From: Amycolatopsis xylanica
GTDB lineage: Bacteria > Actinomycetota > Actinomycetes > Mycobacteriales > Pseudonocardiaceae
Direction: 5' to 3'
Length of the DNA stretch: 64,000 bases
Assembly (NCBI RefSeq): GCF_900107045.1
Contig: NZ_FNON01000003.1
Location: 620,001 to 684,000 of the forward strand
Shown here: in pieces, positions 15,253-23,020 of the stretch
Numbering within the stretch: the first letter of the stretch is position 1
Layout: every line of letters starts with the position of its first letter
Notes under the pieces: model-generated
What the model saw: the letters and a program-made list of their open reading frames with translations, nothing else
Database searches by the model: none
Told to the model about the DNA's origin: nothing
Program-made: the position numbers and the translations under genes

Positions 15253-16491
15253 ATGGCCCAGCTATCCCCGCTTCTCAAGCAGGCCACGCCCGTCGTCGTC
15301 GACCACGGTGAAGGCGTGTACCTCTACGACGTCGACGGTAAACGCCACCTCGACTTCACCGCCGGGATCGGCGTGACCAGCACCGGCCACTGCCATCCCC
15401 GTGTCGTCGAAGCGGCCCGCGAGCAGGTCGGGAAGCTCATCCACGGCCAGTACACGACCGTCATGCACAAGCCGCTGCTCGAACTCACCGAGAAGCTCGG
15501 CGACGTGCTCCCGCCCGGGCTCGACTCCCTGTTCTTCTCGAACTCGGGCAGCGAGGCGGTCGAAGCCGCGCTGCGGCTGAGCAGGCAGGCGACCGGCAGG
15601 CCGAACATCATCGTGTTCCAGGGCGGATTCCACGGCCGCACGGTCGCGGCGGCGACGATGACCACCTCCGGCACCCGGTTCAGCGCGGGCTTCTCGCCGC
15701 TGATGGCCGGCGTGCACGTCGCGCCGTTCCCCTACGCCTTCCACTACGGCTGGGACGAGGAGACGGCGACGAAGTTCGCGCTCAGGGAGCTGGACTATCT
15801 CTTCGCGACGGTCAGCTCGCCCGCCGAGACCGCGGCCTTCTTCGTCGAGCCGATCCTCGGCGAGGGCGGCTACGTCCCGGCGAACACCGCCTTCCTGCGA
15901 GGACTTCGCGAGCGCGCGGACCGCCACGGGATCGTGCTGGTGCTCGACGAGGTCCAGGCCGGATTCGGCCGCACCGGCAAGTTCTGGGGTCACGACCACT
16001 TCGACGTCCGGCCCGACGTCGTGCTCATCGCGAAGGGCCTCGCGAGCGGCTTCCCACTCTCGGGCATCGCGGCTTCTCAAGAACTCATGTCCAAAGCATG
16101 GCCCGGCTCGCAGGGCGGAACCTACGGCGGCAACGCGGTTTCCTGCGCCGCCGCGATCGCCACGCTCGACGTGATCCGTGACGAGGGCCTGGTCGAGAAC
16201 GCCGCCGAACGCGGCCGCCAGCTGCTCGAAGGCGCGCGCCTGATCGCGGGCAAGACGACCGGCATCGGCGATGTGCGCGGACTCGGCCTGCTGGTCGGCT
16301 CGGAATTCGTGACCGCCGACGGCGAGCCGGACACCGCGGCGGCCGCCGCCGCGCAGAAGGCGGCCGGTGAGCGCGGCTTGTTGCTGCTGACGTGCGGCGC
16401 GTACTCGAACGTGGTGCGCATGATCCCGCCGCTCATCGTCACGGCCGAGCAGATCGACGAAGCACTCAAGATTTGGGCCGACGCCGTGTGA
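15253..16491 (+). CDS. gabT: 4-aminobutyrate-type class III aminotransferase
   Basis: ATG 15253, after AAGGAG, gives 412 aa. The class III features are present: SNSGSEAVEAALRLSRQ (phosphate cup), GGFHGRT, VLDEVQAGFGRTG (cofactor Asp) and the PLP lysine Lys261 (LIAKGLASGFPLSG). Such enzymes convert 4-aminobutyrate or related omega-amino acids to semialdehydes using 2-oxoglutarate. The divergent neighbour is a succinate-semialdehyde dehydrogenase, so the pair can form a GABA shunt; the first substrate may be a different omega-amino acid. Confidence 0.88.
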   Translation: MAQLSPLLKQATPVVVDHGEGVYLYDVDGKRHLDFTAGIGVTSTGHCHPRVVEAAREQVGKLIHGQYTTVMHKPLLELTEKLGDVLPPGLDSLFFSNSGSEAVEAALRLSRQATGRPNIIVFQGGFHGRTVAAATMTTSGTRFSAGFSPLMAGVHVAPFPYAFHYGWDEETATKFALRELDYLFATVSSPAETAAFFVEPILGEGGYVPANTAFLRGLRERADRHGIVLVLDEVQAGFGRTGKFWGHDHFDVRPDVVLIAKGLASGFPLSGIAASQELMSKAWPGSQGGTYGGNAVSCAAAIATLDVIRDEGLVENAAERGRQLLEGARLIAGKTTGIGDVRGLGLLVGSEFVTADGEPDTAAAAAAQKAAGERGLLLLTCGAYSNVVRMIPPLIVTAEQIDEALKIWADAV

Positions 16492-16584
16492 CCAAAACGT
16501 GAAACTTATTCCGAAACCCGCACTCGCCCGGCCCGGCCGCACCCGATAACGTCCGGTGTCATCCACCAGGTTGGGAGAGTGCGC

Positions 16585-18201
16585 ATGGACGCGGACGTGA
16601 TCGTGGTAGGTGCCGGACTGGCCGGATTGGTCGCGGCGACCACATTGGCCGACGCGGGCAAGCGCGTGATCGTCGTGGAACAGGAGCCCGCCGCCTCGCT
16701 CGGCGGGCAGTCGTTCTGGTCGCTCGGCGGGCTCTTCCTGGTCGACAGCCCCGAGCAGCGCAGGCTGGGCGTCAAGGACTCCTTCGACCTGGCCTGGGAG
16801 GACTGGCAGGACGCCGCCGGTTTCGACCGCGAAGAGGACAACTGGCCTCGTAAGTGGGCTCGCGCTTACGTCGAGTTCGCGGCCGGAGAGAAGCGCTCCT
16901 GGCTTTACGAAAAAGGCGTGCGGTTCTTCCCGTTCATCGGCTGGGCCGAGCGCGGATTCAACTCCGTGCCCCGCTTCCACATCACCTGGGGCACCGGCCC
17001 CGGCGTGCTGGAACCGTTCGCCGACAAGGCCAAGGCGTCGAGCAACATCGACCTGCGCTTCCGCCACCGAGTCGACGAGCTGACTGTCACCGATGGCGCG
17101 GTCGACGGCATCCGCGGCGCCGTGCTGGAGCCGAGCCAGGTCGGTCGCGGCGAGGAGAGCACGCGCGTGGTGACCGGCGAGTTCGAGCTCAAGGCGCGGG
17201 CCGTGATCGTCGCATCCGGCGGCATCGGCGCGAACCACGAGCTGATCCGCAAGAACTGGCCGGAGCGGCTCGGTTCGGCGCCGAAGAAGATGCTCACCGG
17301 CGTGCCCGCGCACGTCGACGGCCGGATGCTCGCGATCAGCGAGACGGCGGGCGCGAACCTGATCAACCGCGACCGGATGTGGCACTACGTCGAGGGCGTC
17401 GCCAACCACGACCCGATCTGGCCAGGCCATGGCATCCGCATCCTGCCCGGCCCGTCCTCGCTGTGGCTGGACGCGCTCGGCAACCGCCTGCCGACCCCGC
17501 TCTACCCCGGGTTCGACACCATGGGCACGCTCGAGCATCTGCGCAAGACCGGCCACGACCACTCGTGGTTCATCCTCACGCAGAAGATCATCGAGAAGGA
17601 GTTCGCGCTCTCCGGTTCCGAGCAGAACCCGGACTTCACCGGCAAGGACGTCAAGCTGACGCTCAAGCGCGCGCTGCCGGGCCCGACCGCGCCGGTCGCC
17701 GCGTTCATGGAGCGCGGCGAGGACTTCGTGGTCTCGCGCGACCTCGACGAGCTCATCGCCGGGATGAACCGGCTCACCGACGAGCCGCTGCTCGACCCGG
17801 CGAAGATCCGCGAGCAGGTGATCTCCCGTGACCGCCAGCTGGCCAACGAGTTCGGCAAGGACCTGCAGCTCACCGCTATCCGCGGCGCGCGGAAGTTCTT
17901 GGGCGACAAGCTGATCCGCGTGGCGCCGCCACACCGGCTGCTCGACCCGAAGGCCGGTCCGCTCATCGCCGTGCGGCTCAACGTGATCAGCCGCAAGACG
18001 CTCGGCGGGCTGGAGACGAACCTGTCCAGCCAGGTGCTGCGCGCGGACGGCGAGCCGTTGCCCGGCCTCTACGCGGTCGGCGAGGCGGCGGGCTTCGGCG
18101 GCGGTGGCGTGCACGGGTACCGCGCGCTCGAAGGCACCTTCCTCGGCGGCTGCCTGTTCTCGGGCAAGCAGGCCGGCGAAGCGCTCGCGAAGTCGCTGTG
18201 A
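16585..18201 (+). CDS. FAD-binding dehydrogenase (fumarate-reductase/ketosteroid-dehydrogenase-like)
   Basis: ATG 16585 is preferred over GTG 16579 because GGGAGA then lies at proper distance. The 538-aa protein has an N-terminal dinucleotide fold (VIVVGAGLAGLVAATTLADAGKRVIVVE is its core), LGGQSFWSLGGLFL, and a C-terminal FAD block LYAVGEAAGFGGGGVHGYRALEG ending in a GCLFSGKQAG helix. This matches the large actinobacterial 'FAD-binding dehydrogenase' group near KstD and fumarate reductase, which inserts or removes alpha,beta double bonds. It lies 93 bp after gabT and its stop overlaps the next gene. Confidence 0.85.
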   Translation: MDADVIVVGAGLAGLVAATTLADAGKRVIVVEQEPAASLGGQSFWSLGGLFLVDSPEQRRLGVKDSFDLAWEDWQDAAGFDREEDNWPRKWARAYVEFAAGEKRSWLYEKGVRFFPFIGWAERGFNSVPRFHITWGTGPGVLEPFADKAKASSNIDLRFRHRVDELTVTDGAVDGIRGAVLEPSQVGRGEESTRVVTGEFELKARAVIVASGGIGANHELIRKNWPERLGSAPKKMLTGVPAHVDGRMLAISETAGANLINRDRMWHYVEGVANHDPIWPGHGIRILPGPSSLWLDALGNRLPTPLYPGFDTMGTLEHLRKTGHDHSWFILTQKIIEKEFALSGSEQNPDFTGKDVKLTLKRALPGPTAPVAAFMERGEDFVVSRDLDELIAGMNRLTDEPLLDPAKIREQVISRDRQLANEFGKDLQLTAIRGARKFLGDKLIRVAPPHRLLDPKAGPLIAVRLNVISRKTLGGLETNLSSQVLRADGEPLPGLYAVGEAAGFGGGGVHGYRALEGTFLGGCLFSGKQAGEALAKSL

Positions 18202-19115
18202 CCCCGTTCCGCTTCGCGACACAGGCCAGGACGGCGGCGGACGCCAGGCAGTGGCGTGAGAAAGCGCGCAAAGCGGAGGACCTGGGCTACTCGTCGCTCC
18301 TGGTCCCCGACCATTTGAACGACCACTGGGCGCCGCTGGTCTCGCTGACGATCGCCGCGGAGGCGACCAGCACGCTCAAGGTCGGCTCGCTGATGTTCAA
18401 CAACGACTACCGGCACCCGCTGCAGCTCGCGCGGGAGATCGCGGTGCTGGAGAACGCCTCCGGGGGCCGCGTCGAGTTCGGCATCGGCGCGGGCTGGAAG
18501 GACGAGGACTTCACCCACCTCGGGCTGCCGTTCGACGCGCCGGGCGTCCGGATCGGGCGGCTGGCCGAAAGCGTCCGGATCCTCAAGCAGTTCTGGGCGG
18601 ACGGCGAGGTCGACTTCGCCGGGGAGCACTACACCGTGCGTGCCGCGCCGGGGCGGCCGTACGCGAAGGTCCCGCTGATGCTCGGCGGCGGTGGCCGCCG
18701 GATGCTGACGCTCGCGGCCCGCGAGGCGGACATCGTCGGCTTCAACGCGACCGCCGCGTCCGGCACGGTCGACGCGGACATGATCCGCTCGATGACGGCC
18801 GCGGCCTATGCCGAGCGTGTCGGCTGGGTCCGTGAAGCCGCAGGTGAGCGGTTCGCGGAGCTGGAACTGCAGTGCCTCACGCCGATCTGCCAGCTGGTGC
18901 CCGACCGGGCGGAGACCATCGAGAACATCGCGAAGTACTCGGCGCTCACGCCGGACGAGATCGCGGAGTCGCCCGCGTTCCTGATCGGCTCGGCCGAGGA
19001 AATTGGCGCGGATCTGGAAGAACGAAGGGAGAAGTTCGGTTTCTCCTACTGGGTGCTGCCCGAAGCGGAGATGGAGCGGTTCGCGCCGATCGTCGAACGG
19101 CTCACAGGGCGCTGA
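18198..19115 (+). CDS. LLM-class F420-dependent oxidoreductase
   Basis: GTG 18198 overlaps the stop of the FAD dehydrogenase (GTGA). The 305-aa protein is a luciferase-like TIM barrel: GYSSLLVPDHLNDHWAP, SLMFNNDYRHPLQLAREIA, GRVEFGIGAGWKDEDF and the late block LMLGGGGRRMLTLAAREADI. These fit the TIGR03621-type F420-dependent subgroup, whose reactions include hydride transfers and monooxygenations on small organics. In this operon it may act on the same substrate as the FAD enzyme. After its stop is a hairpin (GCCGGATCC/GGATCCGGC, 19128-19151) that may end the transcript. Confidence 0.85.
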   Translation: MTPFRFATQARTAADARQWREKARKAEDLGYSSLLVPDHLNDHWAPLVSLTIAAEATSTLKVGSLMFNNDYRHPLQLAREIAVLENASGGRVEFGIGAGWKDEDFTHLGLPFDAPGVRIGRLAESVRILKQFWADGEVDFAGEHYTVRAAPGRPYAKVPLMLGGGGRRMLTLAAREADIVGFNATAASGTVDADMIRSMTAAAYAERVGWVREAAGERFAELELQCLTPICQLVPDRAETIENIAKYSALTPDEIAESPAFLIGSAEEIGADLEERREKFGFSYWVLPEAEMERFAPIVERLTGR

Positions 19116-19127
19116 GCAAACCGGCGG

Positions 19128-19151
19128 GCCGGATCCCCGAGAGGATCCGGC
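19128..19151 (+). terminator. Possible terminator after the catabolic operon
   Basis: A 9-bp perfect stem with a 6-nt loop, 12 bp after the LLM stop. No T tract. Downstream, at 19179-19193, is a separate 15-bp palindrome TGGACTGTCAGTCCA that may belong to the next operon. Confidence 0.45.
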
Positions 19152-19178
19152 ACCCCGGCTTACCCCCAGTAGAGGCGA

Positions 19179-19193
19179 TGGACTGTCAGTCCA
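19179..19193. promoter_or_regulatory. Palindrome upstream of the regulator/HExxH/7-TM triad
   Basis: TGGACT-GTC-AGTCCA lies about 130 bp before the first gene of the triad. It is a candidate operator only because of symmetry and position. Confidence 0.35.
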
Positions 19194-19311
19194 GTACCCC
19201 TGGAACGAGACACTATGGCAGTTCCCCGCCGCCGTCACGAGTGCGCGAAAGATCCACCCGATCGGCCCAATGGTCATCGCCGGGACGGGCCCCGGATCCG
19301 GGCCCGCCTTC

Positions 19312-19323
19312 TATACTCGGCTC
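19312..19323 (+). promoter_or_regulatory. Leaderless-type -10 box of the EspR-like gene
   Basis: TATACT at 19312-19317 ends 6 nt before the ATG at 19324, so transcription would start at or next to the start codon. There is no Shine-Dalgarno sequence before this ATG. Confidence 0.55.
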
Positions 19324-19917
19324 ATGCATGGGGGCACCGACGATGGTGACGTCGCGACCGACGCCATCCTCGCGCTGGCGGGCAAACCTCCCGAAGAACT
19401 CACCTTCGGCGAGCGGCTCAACCTGCTCTGGGCCGCCGTGAGACCCCGCCGCGACGAAGACCCGCAGGCCTGGAACAAGGTCGAGGTCGCGAAGAAGAAC
19501 GGCAAATCGGCCGACGTCGACGCGCAGGGCCGCCCGCAATACACGAACACCTGGGTCGCGCAACAGCTGGCCGAGCAGTTCGGCGTCAGCATCACGCCCA
19601 GCTACCTCGGCAAGCTCCGGCACTCGGACAAGATCAACCCCGGCCTGCCGGTGCTGACCGCGCTGGCCCAGTTCTTCAACGTCGACACCAGCTTCCTGCT
19701 GCCGGTCACCACCAAGTCCGACCTGGCGAAGGTCGCCGGGGTCAAGGAGAACCTGCTCACCTGGATCACCAGCGCCCGCCCGGTCGGCGCGGGCGGCCAG
19801 GGCGGCATCGCCATCGAGCTGCGCATTCCCGGCGCCACCACGCCGGACGAGGCCCAGCGCCAGGTCGCACTCGCGCTCGCCCAGTGGCTGGAAGACCAGC
19901 GGAACGACCGGTCATGA
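19324..19917 (+). CDS. EspR-like helix-turn-helix regulator
   Basis: The start at 19324 fits a leaderless promoter; the longer open frame from 19003 lies inside the previous gene and is rejected. The 197-aa protein opens with a short acidic leader, then FGERLNLLWAAVRPRRDEDP and the helix-turn-helix unit WVAQQLAEQFGVSITPSYLG with KLRHSDKINPGLPVL, a layout shared with mycobacterial EspR (SAPYLSQLRSGNRTNPS region). This suggests a DNA-binding protein that may bind at several loci. A C-terminal helical part (QRQVALALAQWLED) may dimerise. The stop overlaps the ATG of the next gene. Confidence 0.8.
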   Translation: MHGGTDDGDVATDAILALAGKPPEELTFGERLNLLWAAVRPRRDEDPQAWNKVEVAKKNGKSADVDAQGRPQYTNTWVAQQLAEQFGVSITPSYLGKLRHSDKINPGLPVLTALAQFFNVDTSFLLPVTTKSDLAKVAGVKENLLTWITSARPVGAGGQGGIAIELRIPGATTPDEAQRQVALALAQWLEDQRNDRS

Positions 19918-20498
19918 AGCGGCGACGGTGGCTGCCACTCGGTCAACGCCGTCACGCCGAATCCGTGGCTGACCGGTTGGCCGACAGAATGGTCATCCCG
20001 CAGCCGTTCAGCCATGAGGCCTACCAAGAGGTGCTGAGCGAGGCGATCGGCATCCCGATCCGGCTGGTGCCGCTGTCGGGCGCGGTCCCGGACGCCAGCT
20101 CCGTGCTGACCGGCATGACCGTGCGGCTGTTCGGGATCTCGTACCTGTTCTATCCGGCCGACACCAGCCCGGTGCACCAGCTGCACGTGATCCACCACGA
20201 GCTGTTCCACGTGATCGACGAGCACGCCGGCATCGAGCTGGAGGACCCGATGATCAAGAGCGCGCTGGTCAGCCTGCTGCGCCCGGAGCTGCCGCACCTG
20301 TCCGGCGACCTGATCGACCGGCTGGTCGGCCGCAACTGCCCGACCGGGCACGCCGAGGACAAGCAGGAGCGCGACGCGGAGAAGTTCGCGATGACCATGG
20401 CGCGCCGGATGGGCGTGACGTCGCCGTCCGCGGGCCCCAGCTCCGATGAGCCGGAAGCCGACCAGCTCGACCGGTGGCTTTCGGACGGGCGCTCATGA
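19914..20498 (+). CDS. ImmA/IrrE-like HExxH protein of the triad
   Basis: ATG 19914 overlaps the regulator stop (ATGA). The 194-aa protein has a zinc-protease-like HExxH motif in VIHHELFHVIDEHAG (His-Glu-Leu-Phe-His) and a probable third ligand region DKQERDAEKFAMTMARRM, whose Glu resembles the third zinc ligand of ImmA/IrrE peptidases. There is no signal peptide, so it should be cytoplasmic. Database homologues are often labelled 'toxin component', but I see no toxin evidence; ImmA-type enzymes cleave a partner repressor. The obvious candidate is the regulator it is coupled to. Confidence 0.72.
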   Translation: MKRRRWLPLGQRRHAESVADRLADRMVIPQPFSHEAYQEVLSEAIGIPIRLVPLSGAVPDASSVLTGMTVRLFGISYLFYPADTSPVHQLHVIHHELFHVIDEHAGIELEDPMIKSALVSLLRPELPHLSGDLIDRLVGRNCPTGHAEDKQERDAEKFAMTMARRMGVTSPSAGPSSDEPEADQLDRWLSDGRS

Positions 20499-21760
20499 GC
20501 TGGGTCTGGGTACTGGTCGTCGTGGTCGGCATGGCCGCCGCGGTGGTCTTCTGGCGGCGGCTGCTGTGGTCGCGGCGGGCCAACCCGTCGGCGATCCTCT
20601 GGCTCGCGCTCGTCTCGCTGCTGCTGGCCGTCTGCTTGCAGGTGCCGGCCGTGTACCGGGTGTTCGCGCACGAACTCGGCTTCAACCTGTTCTGGCCCTT
20701 GCAATGGGCGCTCGCGATGGCGTGCAACGTGCTGCTGCACGTGTTCTCGAACCGGGTGTCCACCGCCACCAAGCTGGAGCTGGAACGCCCGGCCCGGCGC
20801 CGGGTGACTGTGCTGGCGGCAATCAACGCGCTCGCCTTCGTGACGGCGACGGCGTTGTTCACGACCAACCCGAACGACCCGGATTTCTTCCTGGGCCCGG
20901 AAAGCAGGCTCGAGGTGCCCGGCCGCGTCGACTTCGCCGTCGGCCTCGCGTGGATCATCATCATGTGCACGATCGCGGTGTCGCTGGTCGGCCACGTGAT
21001 GGGCGCGCACCGCTGGGCGAACAAGGCCAAGAACGCCGGCCGCAGCTGGCTGCGCGCCGGCATGCGGGTGTTCACGCTCGGGCTGTTCCTGTGCATGGCC
21101 TACTGCGCGCACAGCGCGCTGTACCAGGCGGCGGAGATCATCGGCTGGATCCCGGGCTGGCGGCAGGCGGCCGTGACGGATCCGCTGATCAGCGTCGGCC
21201 CGGCGCTGGTGTTCATCGGCATGGTGCTGCCCGCGGTCGGTTCGTGGAAACGGGAGCACGACAACGGGTCCGCGCTGTTGCGGCGGCTCGCGCCGGTGCA
21301 GCGGCTCCTGGCCAGGCGTTCCGGGCCGGTCAAGCCGACGCTGCGCACGACGTGGCTTCGCTTGTGGCGGCCGACCGAGCTCGTCTACCAGGCGATCATC
21401 GACCTCGAGGACACGTACCTGCGGATCAGGGGCCACCTGCCGACCGGCCCCGAACGCTTCGACGGCGAAACCCAGCGCGCGGTCGTGCTCGCCGCGGGCC
21501 TGGCCACCCTCGCGCGCGGCATCGAGCCGCCGGGCAAGGAGTTCGCCGAGGAGACCGAGCGGACCATGAACACGCTCGCCGACCTCGTCGCCGAGCACCA
21601 CCCGCTGCCGGAAAGCGTGCGGCACACCAAGGTCTACCTGAACACCGACATCGACCGCTGGCTGCGTGCCGCGGCCATCATCGAGGGGTACCCCGGGATC
21701 GTGAGTGTTCCCAGCGGCTCACGACCCTTGAGCGACCAGAAAGCCGAGCATCCCGCGTAG
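20495..21760 (+). CDS. MAB_1171c-family 7-TM membrane protein of the triad
   Basis: ATG 20495 overlaps the previous stop (ATGA), giving 421 aa. The first ~245 residues contain about seven hydrophobic helices (first: WVWVLVVVVGMAAAVVFW); the remaining ~175 residues are soluble and mostly helical (PTELVYQAIIDLEDTYLRIR, RTMNTLADLVAEHH). It resembles the MAB_1171c family, named putative transporters with no proven role. The 7-TM plus soluble-tail layout would equally suit a sensor. The C-terminal tail is encoded by a decayed family A palindrome and overlaps the convergent P450 gene by 42 bp, so the original end may have been altered. Confidence 0.7.
   Translation: MSWVWVLVVVVGMAAAVVFWRRLLWSRRANPSAILWLALVSLLLAVCLQVPAVYRVFAHELGFNLFWPLQWALAMACNVLLHVFSNRVSTATKLELERPARRRVTVLAAINALAFVTATALFTTNPNDPDFFLGPESRLEVPGRVDFAVGLAWIIIMCTIAVSLVGHVMGAHRWANKAKNAGRSWLRAGMRVFTLGLFLCMAYCAHSALYQAAEIIGWIPGWRQAAVTDPLISVGPALVFIGMVLPAVGSWKREHDNGSALLRRLAPVQRLLARRSGPVKPTLRTTWLRLWRPTELVYQAIIDLEDTYLRIRGHLPTGPERFDGETQRAVVLAAGLATLARGIEPPGKEFAEETERTMNTLADLVAEHHPLPESVRHTKVYLNTDIDRWLRAAAIIEGYPGIVSVPSGSRPLSDQKAEHPA
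21696..21727. repeat. Decayed family A palindrome inside coding sequence
   Basis: The sequence GGGATCGTGAGTGTTCCCAG followed by CGGCTCACGACCC keeps both outer arms (GTGAGTG / CTCACGACC) but has lost the core. It is read as GIVSVPSGSRP in the 7-TM gene and overlaps the P450 3' end. Confidence 0.6.
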
Positions 21761-22975
21761 GACCGTCGCGGGCCGCCGGACGGGGGCGCCTTCCTTGCGC
21801 AGGCCGGGGAATCGCTTGACGAGCGTGGCGAGCGCGACCTCGCCTTCGAGGCGCGCGAGCGGCGCGCCGACGCAGTAGTGGTGCCCGCCCGCGAAGCCGA
21901 GATGCTCACCCGCGTCGGGACGGTGGATGTCGAACCGGCCGGGGTTCGCGAAGACCCCGGGGTCGCGGCTGGCACCGGCCAGCCCGACGATCAGCTGCTC
22001 CCCCGGCGCCAGCACCTGGCCGGCCAGCTGGATCGGCTCGCGCGCGATGCGCTGGGTGACCTGGACCGGCGGATCGAACCGCAGCGTCTCCTCGACGACC
22101 GCGCACGCCAGTCCCGGGTCTTCGGCGAGCGCTGCCCACTGCTCAGGGTGGTCGAGGAGCGCGGCGACGGCGTTCGCGATGAGGTTGGTCGTGGTCTCGA
22201 ACCCCGCGATGAGCAGCTGCAGGCACAGCGCCACGATCTCCTGCCCGGTCAGCTCCGAGTCGACGAGCTCGCTGATCAGGTCCTCGCGCGGCGCCCGCTC
22301 ACGCCGCTCGACCAGATCGGCGAGCAACGCCTTCAGCTCGTCGACGGCCGCGCGGATCTCGGCGGCCTGCCGCAGCGAGCGGACGCCGTCGAGCATGCCC
22401 GCCAGCGCCTGGCCGTAGCCCGCGAACCGCGCCGCGTCGGCGTCCGGGATGCCGAGCAGCTCGGAGATGATCGCGACCGGCAGCGGTGTCGCGTACGCGC
22501 GCACCAGGTCGAAGCGGTCGCCGGCGCCGTCGAGCAGCTCACCGGCGATCTTCTCGACCACCGGGCGCCAGCGCTCGATCTTCGCCCGGCCGAAGGCGGG
22601 CGCGACCAGGCGCCGCAGCCTCGTGTGGTCGGGCGGTTCGAAGTCGACCAGGCTGTCGTCGAGCCCGGGGCTCAGCGCGGCGAGGCCGTCGCCGAGCCGG
22701 TCGGAGTTGTTGCGCACCCGCATCCGCCGGTCGCGCACGGCCACTGTGGCCAGCTCGTGCGAGCAGGTCACCCACAAACCGGTGCGGCTGCGGGAAAGCG
22801 GGCCCAGCCGCCGGATCCGCTCGTAGACGGGATACGGATCGAGCTGCCCGCGCCGCTGGGTGAGCGCGGCCAGCGGGTCGCCGAGCGTCGCGAGCGCCCA
22901 CGCCCCGGCACGCTGCGCACGCAGCCGCCCGGCGAGACGGAGCGTGGTCAGCGAACTCTCCCCAGTGAAGTCCAT
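21719..22975 (-). CDS. Cytochrome P450
   Basis: The 418-aa bacterial P450 has the I-helix LLIAGFETTTNLIANAV, the K-helix ExxR (VVEETLRFDP) and the heme-ligand loop FAGGHHYCVGAPLARLE, whose Cys binds iron. It is soluble, of class I type, and would need separate ferredoxin and reductase, neither of which is in the window. The substrate is unknown. Its start is only 45 bp from the divergent ThDP-enzyme gene, so both promoters share that gap. The 3' end overlaps the convergent 7-TM gene. Confidence 0.93.
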   Translation of the reverse strand: MDFTGESSLTTLRLAGRLRAQRAGAWALATLGDPLAALTQRRGQLDPYPVYERIRRLGPLSRSRTGLWVTCSHELATVAVRDRRMRVRNNSDRLGDGLAALSPGLDDSLVDFEPPDHTRLRRLVAPAFGRAKIERWRPVVEKIAGELLDGAGDRFDLVRAYATPLPVAIISELLGIPDADAARFAGYGQALAGMLDGVRSLRQAAEIRAAVDELKALLADLVERRERAPREDLISELVDSELTGQEIVALCLQLLIAGFETTTNLIANAVAALLDHPEQWAALAEDPGLACAVVEETLRFDPPVQVTQRIAREPIQLAGQVLAPGEQLIVGLAGASRDPGVFANPGRFDIHRPDAGEHLGFAGGHHYCVGAPLARLEGEVALATLVKRFPGLRKEGAPVRRPATVLRGMLGFLVAQGS

Positions 22976-23020
22976 CGCCCATTCTCTTCACAGAGCGAGC
23001 CCGAACGCTAGGTTGAGCCG

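Noticed and set aside
15262..18222. A 986-codon open frame on the minus strand, and similar very long frames opposite other genes
   Set aside because: It lies antisense to the transaminase and FAD dehydrogenase genes, which have full catalytic motifs. Long antisense frames are a by-product of third-position GC bias; the translation is Arg/Glu/Gln-rich with no fold signature.
19914..20498. Toxin of a toxin-antitoxin pair
   Set aside because: The HExxH motif fits an ImmA/IrrE-like protease; the upstream EspR-like gene is large for an antitoxin and a third membrane gene is coupled. No toxin motif is seen.
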